From assembly GCA_013396755.1 (NCBI GenBank), contig VWZF01007822.1:239255-303254 (forward strand): 64,000 bases of DNA, given 5' to 3'. The DNA comes from Sclerurus mexicanus. Lineage: Eukaryota > Chordata > Aves > Passeriformes > Furnariidae. Within the stretch, counting starts at the first letter, position 1, and every line of letters starts with the position of its first letter. This document shows, one piece after another, positions 13,346 to 24,850 of the stretch. The notes below the pieces were generated by a model. The model worked only from the letters and a program-made list of their open reading frames with translations. It was not told where the DNA came from and made no database searches. A program made the position numbers and the translations under genes.

Positions 13346-16300
13346 CAGGAGTGAGAGTTCCACTTATCTCTTCAAATTTTTGGGTTGCAAGGACATCTTG
13401 AAATTACTATATTTACAAGCTAATTGGGTATTGTTCAGTATTGCTTCTGCTGAGCAGTGCACAATATGCCACTTCAGATTTGTATTGATTATTCCCCCTT
13501 CTTGTATTATGGGACAAACTGTAGTGGAACATCTGCTTTACTGTTTATAGTTCATTCATTATTTCCTATAAGTTTTTCATCCATTACTTACACTTACTAA
13601 TTCTAAACAATCTGCAAATTTTCAATTTCTTTTAATGTAAATTTTTCTCTATAGCTTTCATTTGTTTCTTGTCTTTGATTCAATTTGCTTTCTGCTACAT
13701 ATTTTAAGATCATCTGTCTAGAGTCATGTCCAAGCAGAAAAATCTACAGTTATTTTATTTAGTGTCTTCTTAACACTTTTGTATTTGTTTGGACCATGTT
13801 ACTTTACACAAGAATTAATTTCTGAACACTGCTGCATATGTAAATATTTTCATTAGCTGTCCTAAGATTTTCCATCAAATGCTTACCTTTGATTTTTGTA
13901 TCCTACTTAGATGTATAGTTTAATTTCTTCTACTTGTAGTATAAAAGCTCTTATTTACCACTGTAACAAAGTCTGAAACAACAACAATTAAAGTCTGTGA
14001 AAAGATTTGAATTGGCTAGTTCACCCATCTGCTCTTTAAAAAGGGATGTGCTTCTTTCTATCTCATTTGCTCCCATGCATACCAAATTATGCATAATTCC
14101 AGTTTTACACATACTTTGTGAAAAATGGTATGTAGTGTTCTAGACGTGACCCAGCATTTAAATCCCCAGTATGAACCAAAATGGAAATTGTGATACCTTT
14201 AATTAGGTTTGCAGTCTAGTCCTTCAGGGTTCTTTCTACAGAAAGAATAGTACAGATTTTGGAGTCTGGTGGCAATTTCTGAAGCACTATAGTTAATTAT
14301 TGTTGGTGCAAATCAAGTTTTTGATAGAAACCCAACTCCCTACTCCCAATTAATCTTTATCACTGTCCTAGACAAAGACAGAAGTGCAATTCAGGTATCA
14401 GAGAAGCTAAATAGCCCTCTGTTGATGCATGTCTGTTTTCCTTTACCTTATGGGCACCCAGGATATACAAGGTCCTAATTTAATCACTGCGGTTCAATGT
14501 ATAAATTTTAGTAGCATAAACCCACGTTTTCCTTTCATGCAGGGACATTGTTGCAACACAATTCAATGAAGACTAAAGGAAAGACTTGGAGGGTGATGCT
14601 AGAATGATTCATCTGCTGTCTGCAGGTGTTTCTCCCAAAATAAGAAAAAGGCAAATTGGAATCATAGGAAATTTCTAATGTTGTACCCAAACTGTCATAA
14701 TTTTTATTATTTCTACTATTTCTTGTTCAATTTTTGTATATAATCGCAAGGAAAATAAAATCACACACACAGGAAAAAGATAAAGCATATATAAACTTAA
14801 TTTCCGAATTTAAATGCATCAATACTTCTTCAGTGAGCAGCCTTCCCAAAACATCTAACAATTCTGTCTGAATCCTACTCATAATCATGATAAAAGTCTT
14901 CATCTGAGAAACTCACCACAGGACAGAGACCAGCAGACGACTTTAAAACGTGACTCTCATGTTTCAAGAACAACCAAGAGAAAAAAACTTCCTTTCCTTT
15001 TTCATATAGTAATTTATTTATTAGACATTTCCTGTAGTGATAGGGAATTTTCCAAAGGAATATGCTACTCATAAGGCTATGGATTTTTCTCCAGTGCACC
15101 TTTTATTTGAGCGCCAAATATTCCTGGAATGCTTCACAGAAACTTTATGAACATATTTTATTGACTGAAATGTTGTTTACAAATACTTTCAACCCTTCAC
15201 CCTTTTAGGGATGCAAATCTTTTTGAAATGCACTCATAGTCCTCCATTGATTTTGATGACCTTCTGACCACCTCCTTGGAGTAGCTTGAGGGGAGAATTA
15301 ATCAGTGATCAAACAGAAAAAATCCTAAGGGTTTCTAAAGCAACATACTGCCATCTCAAACAGGAACTCATTCTTTTGAATTCAGTGGAGAATCCAGTAT
15401 AAAAAAAATCTAAGTTAATGAATGAAGACTAAGACTTGCACAGGTTCCTAGCACAGCAGCTTTTTTTGTCACTTTATTTTACTTTATTTTCCCTTCTCTG
15501 GTTTTGAAGTATCAAAAAAGTCACAAATTATAATATCCTTTAAAATAAGGAATATTTTTTACTATTTACCAGCTCATGGCTACTTTAGCTGTTCTCCTTG
15601 CTTGAGAGATAAGAAAGGATAATTTTTTTCAGAATCACTCTGCAAATAATACATCAGAACCACACGCACAGTTGAGAATTACAACTCTCTTGATCTACCT
15701 CTTGTCTTATTCATATTAAACTCATAAGGTTTTGATTCCTTCATTAAACTTCCTTTCATAATTACCATAAATAAATAATACCTTCCTGTTCTCCTATCCT
15801 CTGCCACCTCTGCCCTACTTCCAAAATCAGCAATACAAAAATCAGTGGCTAATATGTTGAATTACTGGGAAAAGCTGCATAACCATGACAAGGTTATTCT
15901 CTCAGTCTCAGGCTACCAAGCATACACAAACACTTGCCAACACCAAGGACAAGGAACAGCTTTGGATTCTGCCAGTCTGCTCTGCTGCTTGGCCACAGTG
16001 TACATGTAAACACACAAAGAACACTGTGTGGTGTAAACACATGTGCATGCATACGCATACCCATATTCCAACATGGGCTTTGCTACTGCATTAATTTACT
16101 GCTTATTAAACCTATTGACCTTTCAGGTGATAAGATGTAATGATTGTTCCCTTGTAATATTTGATCTTCTTTTTAGATTTATCTTAAGCTGGAAAACATG
16201 ATTTTCTGGCAGCATCACAATTAGAGAGAGATGTAGGCTTGGGTCCTCAGAAACTTCTCAGACACTTGTTCCACAGGAACTTTTTTTACCTATATTTAGA

Positions 16301-17000
16301 GATCTAAGTCTTTCAGAGAGTCTTGGATACACACTAAGTACCATAGGCAAAAAGCAGGAGTTAATCCTTGTACCAGGAACAAGTATTTCCAGCAGAAAAA
16401 GATTTGGAACAACAGATGAGTGCTTCCAAAATTGTGTTTTTATTAGTGTCTTTCATCTCAGCTGACAGGATAATTAATCATAATTAAAAAGATAACCTGG
16501 GTTAGTGAGGCTTGCTCTGCAATAGAGTTGTGAAATTAATTTCTAGATGGCCTTTGTACATACAGCACGGTTTTCAATGCTTATGAGAGAAAATGCTTCC
16601 ATTGAACACAAACACTGATAATGACACACTCATCTTTTTCTAAAAAGAAATTTGACCAAATAAACTACAAGTCAGATTCTCAGCTGTATAATGTTGAGGA
16701 TGTCAGTAGTAATTCACTGTCATGAACAGTTATATAAATATGCCTACTTCATTGAGGCATGGGTATTTTTCAAGAAATTTTAAAAATACTTTCGATATTG
16801 GCCAACAGGTATAAGGAATTTATTATCAGAATAAATTTTAGAGAACAAAAATATCTCTGTGTGCATAGGATTTCCCTGCTACTAGCTTTGCATCCAAGGC
16901 AGAATGTCATAAAAGCAGCCCTTTAACACTGAGCGTTTTCAGAGCTCCAGAACTGCGACTGCAACATCTACAGATGCTCTGTTCAAGGCAGATTCTCTTT
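13346..17000. other. AT-rich noncoding stretch
   Basis: No frame exceeds 74 codons. A 14-bp perfect palindrome aattatgcataatt lies at 14085-14098. No repeats are recognised. Confidence 0.6.
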
Positions 17001-17280
17001 ATGATTAATGCAGAGAAACATGCATTTTTAAGGTGTAATTCATCTGGCTTGTTTAAAACAGTCACTTTAAGATGTGATGAATCATATCTTAGACTCCATT
17101 GACAGTACTAATGAAAATTCCTTAGCTCTGAAGGATGTCCATGCTGACTGACTTAGACAAATTGAGCCCAAGAAGCCTAATATGGTGTAATCATTATGGT
17201 TTCCATTAGCAATTTTGCAAAGACTTGCTGTATACATTTGGGCAATTATATTTTTTGAGAATTAAAATCTCTAAAATTAA
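17001..17280. other. Candidate conserved noncoding element
   Basis: Non-repetitive AT-rich sequence with balanced base order and many homeodomain-type cores (gattaatg, tgtaatcatta, tccattagcaatt, aaattaattg). This texture is typical of vertebrate conserved noncoding elements, but conservation cannot be seen from one sequence. Confidence 0.25.
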
Positions 17281-18597
17281 TTGTCTTTCCTGAAGTCTGG
17301 GAACCTTGACTCCTCAGTGAAGGATAAGACAGGGTTTTGAGCATCAGAATGGAAGCAGGTGTCTTTTAGTAATATTAGTTTTAATTTCTCTTTGTGTCAG
17401 CTGTTACATATGTAAAATGTGAATTAGAATATTAATCTTATTATGACCTGGTTTGTCTTTATTCATTCAGATTTATAAAGTGCTTGATAAACTCAAAAGG
17501 ATACAGATGCCAAACTTTATTATCTGTATTATTCATCTTTATTACTGTCACCTACTCATATATATTTTCAACTCAGGTTGAATTTTGACCCCTGATCATA
17601 TCTCGTTTCTAACTATATTGGATATTTAACTGTTCATCACTGTGTCTTGAGACCACTGAATTTTCATATCAGTACATTTGTGATTCAGAGCATATCCCAC
17701 AATGCCTTTTTCGATTCTGTATTGAATGTGCTTTCCATAAGATACTAAAGATTCAGGGTCACAAGCTATCATTTTATTAATATTAAGGCACTTTTTTATC
17801 AACAGATGAACAATCATGATGATTAAAAATGCTTCTTCTCTCAAGGGCTTGTACAGTATTTTGCATTCTCTGGCATGTTGATTAGTTATGTTGATTGAAA
17901 ATGAGTGAAAAACAGAGACAACTTATTAGCCAGTTTAGTTAGCTGCTACTTACATTAATGAAAATGTCTGGATGCATGCCCATTAAGAAAACTTGGGAGA
18001 TCAGAGGTTGAAAAGTGATTCCTTTGCTTCTCACAGCTGACAGCTTGGAAAGGATCACATCCAGAAACGGCTGTTGAGGCATGCACAGCCTCCACAAGGA
18101 AATGTTGCTGTGTTGGAGCCCAGTCCAAAACAGAGCACCCTCAGAGCAGGGAAGTCATGCTCAGCGGGTGTTTGCATTGCACCCCTCCAAAGGCTGGCAT
18201 TGTAGGGGCTGCTTTGGCAGCAGTAATATTTATCAGCAAAAGCAGCTACAGCAGCTCCATTAGTGCTACTGCTAACAATACACAGCTTGCTTTCACTGCC
18301 TGAGAGGCATAGACGGAAATAAGGGACAGCACATGACTGGGTTTCTGAAGGACAGCTTTGGGTTTTTCTTTACAATTTTTTTATTTATATTGCCAAATCA
18401 GAGGGTATATAAGGTAACAAAACAATTTCTTATATATATGTATTTATTTCATTTCGGATGATGACAGGGAGCTTCATGCTGAGCTCAAACCCCTTTCTCT
18501 CAGCTAGTAGTATGCACTGGTGGCTCATGGTGGGGGGAGGGAGAAGGTAGAAGAAATGTTGCCAAGATTCTTCAACATTTGGAATTGCAAGGAAAAA
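17281..18597. other. Noncoding stretch
   Basis: No gene or repeat recognised. A CAG-rich segment (caaaagcagctacagcagctcc, 18236-18257) is short and imperfect. Confidence 0.55.
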
Positions 18598-18700
18598 AGC
18601 AGTAAAGTGATTTGCCCAAGGTGATGCAGTAAGTGCCAGGAACTGAATCCAGATCCTCTGAGTCACAGCCCAATGCCTTAATCAGCTGACCATGTTTCCA
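18598..18700 (-). mobile_element. MIR-like tRNA-derived CORE-SINE fragment
   Basis: Read on the minus strand from 18700: a tRNA-like head with GGTCAGCTGATTAAGGC (A-box-like), then CTCAGAGGATCTGG, a B-box-like GGATTCAGTTCC, then GGCACTTACTGCATCACC and CTTGGGCAAATCACTTTACT. This order is the diagnostic core of MIR and related amniote CORE-SINEs: '...ggttcraatcccagctctgccacttactagctgtgtgaccttgggcaagtcacttaac'. Such SINEs are tRNA-promoted, were mobilised by L2-type LINEs, and have been inactive since early amniote evolution. Similarity past 18598 toward the 3' tail is weak. The insertion is old and diverged. A different tRNA-SINE sharing the core is possible. Confidence 0.75.
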
Positions 18701-20234
18701 AGCAGTTGGCTTTACAAAATCATTTGGCCTGATTTACTGGCAAAGTCATACGATAGTGAATTTTCCCACTACAAAAAGTCAATGACCTAAAAAAGAAAAA
18801 AAAAGGAATAGCTTTTCCTCTTTTTTTCCTGTTAACTGGAAACATATCATACCTGAGAAATACTGCAAAATAAATGCTGAAGAGAAAGGATGATGAACAA
18901 GGCTTACTGGTAGTGCAGCACCCATTCCTGCAAGTCTCAGGTGGCAATGATTTGTCAAAAGAAAATGTGTGTTAGAATGAAAGGCAAGGATCTTACCATC
19001 AACAAAACATCTGTTGCTTGACAGTTGCCACTTGGACTATGGGAAAGGCCTGAGAAGGAGTTTTGAGGACTTTGCCTGTGAGTCTTAGAGCAATGCATCT
19101 CTATTTACTTTTTTCAAATGTTTAGTTCTATCTGAGCAAAGAAATCAGATTTCATCCTGACTTTGGTGTAATTCATATGGACTCTGGAACGCTTGTATTC
19201 TGTGTTATTTTCCTTTTTTTTTTTTTTAAATACATAGGTAGACTAAAATATAGCATTATTCTTCTCGTGTGGAGTTTGAATAATCAGTAAACTAATGTTA
19301 CCTATTTCTGACACATCAGAGTTAAAGCAGTTAAAATGTCAGCTTACTGAACAAGCATATCTGTGGGTTTAAACACAGACCTGCTGAGTTAGCACTGGAA
19401 AATTCAAATAGTTTTAATTTGTTTCTACTTGCTGTCCCAGTGTGAAAATGGATATTTTACTTAACTGTGAAAAGCAAGATGAACTATGTTATTCAGTGCC
19501 TAAACTGAGGAGAGGTAGTTAGTAGACAGATTTCCCTTACAACCCAGGTCCAAGACATTTTTGTAGCACCATAATCCAAAAATTGCACCAAACAGATTCT
19601 GTCAGAGACACATTATATCAAAGCCTTCTGTTCTATAGGTTTTATGCCTTATGAATGGTGGTGGTGATCTCTAGAGAAGAGTTGCTGCCTGGAGAGGAAT
19701 CCCATGTTGCACATATCACTAGTGTGTGTAGCACAGATGCATTACAAAATTAATTGTTGAATTCAATAATTTCTTCACCAGGTGAGAAACATTCTGTCAT
19801 GCCATCCATAGGCATCTTTTGGGATACTTTTATCTGCTATTCTTCAGTTAGATTAATGGACAGGCACTAACACATAGGAAAACTGAAAAAAAGAGTCCTC
19901 CTTCTTTTGTGGGATTGTGTTGAGAAGTCATCAGTAAACCAAAAGCAGTACATGCCCACCAGTCTGTAATATGTATATTTCATTCTCTCACCTACTTATT
20001 GTATTTGCTATTACTAAAATATCTACTGTGCAAAGTTTTCAACTTTGTAAATGTGTTCATTTACAGTGTTCATCTTCTGAGATCCTACTGAAATCTTCAT
20101 CCAGAGAGAGAAAACACACACAGCAGCAACTTAAAAGGTAAAAGTGTAGTGACTAATGGCCTCCTTGGCTGGAGTTTGGTTGGTTTGATAGTGTTCCTGT
20201 AGAAGATAGCTGGGCATCTACTAGATAGATTACA

Positions 20235-20340
20235 TTTTCTTTTTTTTTTTTTTTCTGTTTGGTTGGTTGGTTTTGGTTTTCTTTGTTTGTTTGTTTGGGT
20301 TTTAGTGTTTTGTTTTGTTTTTTGGTTTTTGGTTTTTTTT
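20235..20340. repeat. Long T-rich (GTTT)n/(GGTT)n tract
   Basis: A run of T, then ggttggttggtttt, then gtttgtttgtttggg, then gttttgttttgttttttgg units ending in T8. At about 106 bp it is the longest low-complexity tract in the window. Confidence 0.96.
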
Positions 20341-20522
20341 AAGAAGAAAGCCTTATCCAGCAGGCAACTATCAAGCCAAGTTATTTAACAATAAATAATT
20401 CTGCTTTTACATGTAAGCTTTTACATATTGAACCTCTTATGTACAGAGTTCCCTAAAATCCTGATGGAAATACTTCATCTAGCTGTTGGTGGTTAAAGAA
20501 AAGCTCACAGGATTTGCAGGTT

Positions 20523-20541
20523 AAAAAAAAAAAAAAAAAAA
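20523..20541. repeat. Poly(A) tract
   Basis: A19 followed by caacaaacc. No polyadenylation signal or recognisable element lies upstream. Confidence 0.95.
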
Positions 20542-22828
20542 CAACAAACCACGTGATGGGAGAATTTTATGATTTAGATATATACACAAATCCCTAAACT
20601 GAGCTAGAAAGAGCTTTGGATAATTTTGAACATACCTAATATGATAAGGGGAAAGGGAATTACAAGATGCTCTATTTCAGCCATGGGAATGGTTTTCTTA
20701 TTAGATTTTGAGTGATTAAAAGTCCAGTATAATAAAACATTATGAAAAGAAGTATAAAGCAAGCTGGAGGTACTTTGAGTAAAAAGAGCTTAAGATCCAT
20801 CTCTGATAGAAGAGAATGGAGCAATAACCCTGTGTCATCTGCCTACATAAAACCAGGATTTTCTGTAGGTTTAATAAAACTGCGGAAAAATATACAGGAA
20901 GATCTTTATACTTCTATTGTCTTGCACTGCATGGCAGCATGCAAGAGGATACAAAAGGAACTGGGTCAAAAGCCATGTTCATGCAATCCTGAGTTAGCTG
21001 ACAGTAGATCAAATTTACACCTAAAGAATAAGCTTCTCTGATAACAATAAAAAAGTACATTGTGAATTAGTATGAATATTAAGCATAGCAAGATAAAAAC
21101 ATATCTCATTTCTGAGCACAAAAATGTAATTGTCTAATTTCCTCTGAAATGTGTCATAAACTTGCCTTTTATTCAGCATTTTGAAATAAAAATGGAGCAT
21201 ATTACACTTCTCTATAGTATAGTTATGCAATTCAATGGGGGATGAAATGTCATGATTTAATAAATAGGATAAAGATTAGTAAAATAATTTAATTGCTGTT
21301 CTCCCTTATTTTCAGTCATCACTGAGGATGCAAGAGAGCCGTAGTGGAAGATTAATTTGAGTCTTTATGCAGATATGGGTCAGTTGTCCACAGCTGTACT
21401 GTTTTCTGTAAGTGCGAACATGCTTCAACGCAGAGACATTTGCTGCAAATGAGGCAGTGATTGCAAATGAACCACACACTTCCCTGAGCAAGAAGCAGTG
21501 GAAGTGTGTATCTCCTTGCAGGTTGTGCCCAGACACGATCAGGTCTGCTCTGCTCCCAGCAAAGTGCACAGGGTGCTTCTATGGTGCCTGTAAACACATA
21601 GTCTTGAGTCGTATCTTTGTCTTGGATGGTCTTCCTGGATTTAACCATATTTAGGACTAGCTTTGAGATGACCTTTAAAGTCTCAGGTTGCACACGCTCC
21701 TGCTAGGTCTGACTGAACTGTTCTCATTTCCTATGTTGCTCTACAGCCATTTCACACTGCCACAATCAGATAGAGAGGAAGCCTGAGCTTGGACTGCTCT
21801 GAAGCTCAAGTTCTCAAATATTTTCTGTGTCTGCTTACACATATTTAAGTTCTCCTTTGGAGCTACAGTACTCCCAATGACCCCTAAACTCTTGGAGGTC
21901 CATAATTTAGTAAGTACAAGCTATAGTAACTAGGTCTGTGCAAGGCTCTGTCTCACTGTTTATTTTTTCAGAGGAACATGTTGTCTGAACGCCTACACCA
22001 CTATTCCAGGCACTAAGCATGTTGAATTAATTACAGGCATTTGATGGTACCCAAATGAGCCAGTGATTCAGCAGCCACATATGATCCCTTCAACTTTCAC
22101 GCAGGAAATGCACAGCCTCAGCCTGACTCTTATCTCCAAGCAGTTTTGATCACACTAGTGCTACACCTGACTTCCACTATTACATCCATGTGGATAATCA
22201 GATATATAAATTGCCACAGTGCTGTCACATGAACTGCTAACAGACAGCATTTTTCTTGTCTAAAATATGTGCCTGTGGCTGGTCTCTTTCACACTTCTCC
22301 CCCCACATACAATTTTGAGGTTTTCATCAGTTATTCACTCTGAAGCCTCAGGTTGCCATCAAGTCACTGCACTGCCCAGCTGCTCGGGAATTTTTTAATG
22401 CTACCTGTTTAGCCTAAAGATTAAAAGCTGCTTCTGGGCTCAATTCAGTCTTAATAATATAATTGTGTGACACATTACTGTTCTGTCTCTGCCACTGTGC
22501 CAGTGATGACAGGGACTTACAAGGGCAGGGTGCTGAGTCACAGAAGACATCTAAGAGCAAATCCAGCTCTTAGGAGAAAAACTAGGCTGGGCACAGAAAA
22601 ACAATTCTAAATTTGAAATTTGGGCAAATAATCTTTGTCATCATAAATTCCCTAAAATTAAGGTAGAGATGGTTTCTTTAGAAAGTAATAGCTGTGATTT
22701 ATCAAGGGAGGCATTGGCAGAACTGTTATGGGATCAGAAGAGCTGTAAAATTTATTGCTAATAGGTGTTATTCCTTAACTGTCATCACAATGAGACTCAG
22801 GTGTATGCAAAGCAAGCCACCTGTTTTT

Positions 22829-22991
22829 CCTGTCTAATCTGCCATGTTTATAAATCATTTACTGAAATAAGGTTTCTAAATGAAATAATGGTGCTATAAC
22901 AGCCTGACCCAAACCATACTTGCTGGGCAGAATCTGTGGCCTTATGAGGTGTGAAACGAAGGAAGGTGAATGCTGTCACAGAAAAGCCAAA
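22829..22991. repeat. Diverged direct repeat, copy 1
   Basis: This segment shares with 23591-23762, in the same order and orientation: cctgt(c/t)taatctg; ttataaatcatttactgaa followed by taaggtttcta; gggcagaatc-tggcct; and ggaaggtgaatgctg. Spacing between the blocks is also kept, with small indels. The two copies start about 760 bp apart. Similarity fades outside roughly 22829-22991. It may be a local tandem duplication of unique sequence or two insertions of an unrecognised dispersed repeat. No known family was recognised and there is no coding content. Confidence 0.85.
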
Positions 22992-23590
22992 GGCAGGAAG
23001 TTATGAGGCAGTTCAGGGACAGAGCAGGCAAAAGAAGAGGTAAAAAGGTTATGAATCTGATGGCACCATTGCCTGCAGCAGGGGAATGGGAACTCAAAGC
23101 ATCTTGTTTTATCAGCGAAAAAGAGAGAAGGTTTCTGCTAGGACACGAAGGACGATGAAGTAGCAGTAACTGATCACAATTTTTAGGCTTTCTTATGCCT
23201 GTCGTCCCCCCCCCACATCAGTTTCCCTCTGACTTTCCATTCCAGCTCTTCTTCCAGCTGCTTCTTCCTTCTCACCCCTTTTTCTTAACAGGAAGCAAAG
23301 CACTGCTTCAGCCCCTCATCTCCAAGGTGGCAAAATTCAGTTTAGCCCACACCACTTGAGAGCCTTCAGGCAGCCCTGACGCTCATCCATGTGATGTTTA
23401 AAAGCCTGAACAATCATCTGACATTGTCAGAGCAAGTGCAGATGAGTTGACTCCCTGAGGCAACGCAAGACAATGTTTGCTGAGTCTCAAAAGCTGTTTA
23501 CCATGAAAACATAGAACTGCTCCATGGAAATCTGGTGCTGTGCCTTGCATCACATGAGCACTATGTCAATGTGGCTGCCTTTTTTTTTTC

Positions 23591-23762
23591 CCTGTTTAAT
23601 CTGTAGTACTTATAAATCATTTACTGAATAAAGGTTTCTAGATGGAACAATTGTGATGTTTGCAATATCAGCAAAGACCTGTACTGCACTGCATGGGCAG
23701 AATCCATGGCCTAGGGAGGTATGCAACCAAGGAAGGTGAATGCTGCCATAAAAAGTCAAAAA
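23591..23762. repeat. Diverged direct repeat, copy 2
   Basis: Partner of 22829-22991. The shared blocks include ttataaatcatttactgaa, aaggtttcta, atgggcagaatc and ggaaggtgaatgctg. This copy is about 9 bp longer, mainly from extra sequence in the middle (gtgatgtttgcaatatcagc region). It is preceded by a T/C tract (23580-23592). Boundaries are approximate. Confidence 0.85.
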
Positions 23763-24850
23763 CATGTATTAATATGATTTGTCTGCCTTTCCTACACTGG
23801 CATTTAAGTAGCTTGAAAGTAATTTATATAAAGCTCAGAAAACCTTTGTGCTAGTCAGATACACTTGATGGGAACATTTGAATCGATGCTGGATGAGCTG
23901 TTGACTTTGGTAAAATTATTAATGAGATTTCCTCCATGTGAAGTCTGGGATCAAAATCACATCACACAGGTTTTACATTAAACATTGTATTGTTGTAGGG
24001 CCTCACATGGCAGAGTTAGAAGAGAAGAATAATTAAGATTCTTGACTTGTCACCCTCTCTACTCCAGCCTAACTCACAGATGCTACAGATCTTATATTTG
24101 GGGAATTTTACTACTGTCTGTTCCCCAGTTTGTATAAGGGAGCTGCATCTGGCCTTTGTTCCACTCTGATCCTCTGTGTAGAAATCCTGAGAAAGGAAGG
24201 AATGTTGCTTTTCCTTTGTGTTATCAGTGAATTTTGGGATACGTGATGTTTCCTGCATTCCTTCCTGCAGAACAGTCCCTTCAAACAAGTGTGTGTGAGG
24301 CACAGATGATCTGGGGAACATCTAGCTAATGACAGCTCTGTAAGGGCATCTTTCTCTGGGTCCACTCGAGGGGGGTGTTCTCAAGGCCGTTGTGTGTCTG
24401 TGACTATTCAGCTGTTTTCAAGCATCTGGATTTTCACAGAAACCTTAAAGAATGCAAATCTTCCTTTTTAGATGAGTCATCCCAGAAGACTGCCCATGGT
24501 CCTAGCTGGGGACAGTGAGAGGGAAATCCTGCAAGCACATGCTCGGAATAACTGCAAAGGTTCCATCCACCTGGTAGGCAGAGAGACCTCAGGGTCTGTT
24601 TGAGGGCTCCAGGGCCTCACACCAGCTGTAGTTCAGTCGTATTTGTTTCAGAAAGGGCTGACCTGTAGGCCCAGCCCTTGGCTGAACTGTTGGCTATAAA
24701 GTTTAGGGACAACCCTTCCACCCTGATGTGAGATTCTGCACTTCCCTGCACAGTCTAGGGAACCCTTTTAGTGATCCAGTCCTGTGTATTTCCCTTTTGT
24801 TTTCCTTGTAAGTTTTCAGCCTAAAACAATAGAGGAGTTTCCAACAATAA

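Larger units (their letters stand above)
18701..21300. other. AT-rich noncoding stretch with homopolymer tracts
   Basis: It holds a T14 run (19214-19227), the long GTTT tract at 20235 and a poly(A) at 20523. Two short adjacent inverted repeats lie at 20031-20064. The longest frame is 99 codons (20742-21041, plus), unrecognised. Confidence 0.6.
21301..24850. other. GC-richer noncoding domain
   Basis: Visibly richer in G and C than its flanks, with few A/T homopolymers. Frames reach 113 codons (21352-21693, minus), but overlapping frames on both strands show no domain. It contains the diverged direct repeat pair at 22829 and 23591 and a C9 run at 23206-23214. An isochore-like island or merged old repeats would fit. 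Confidence 0.5.
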
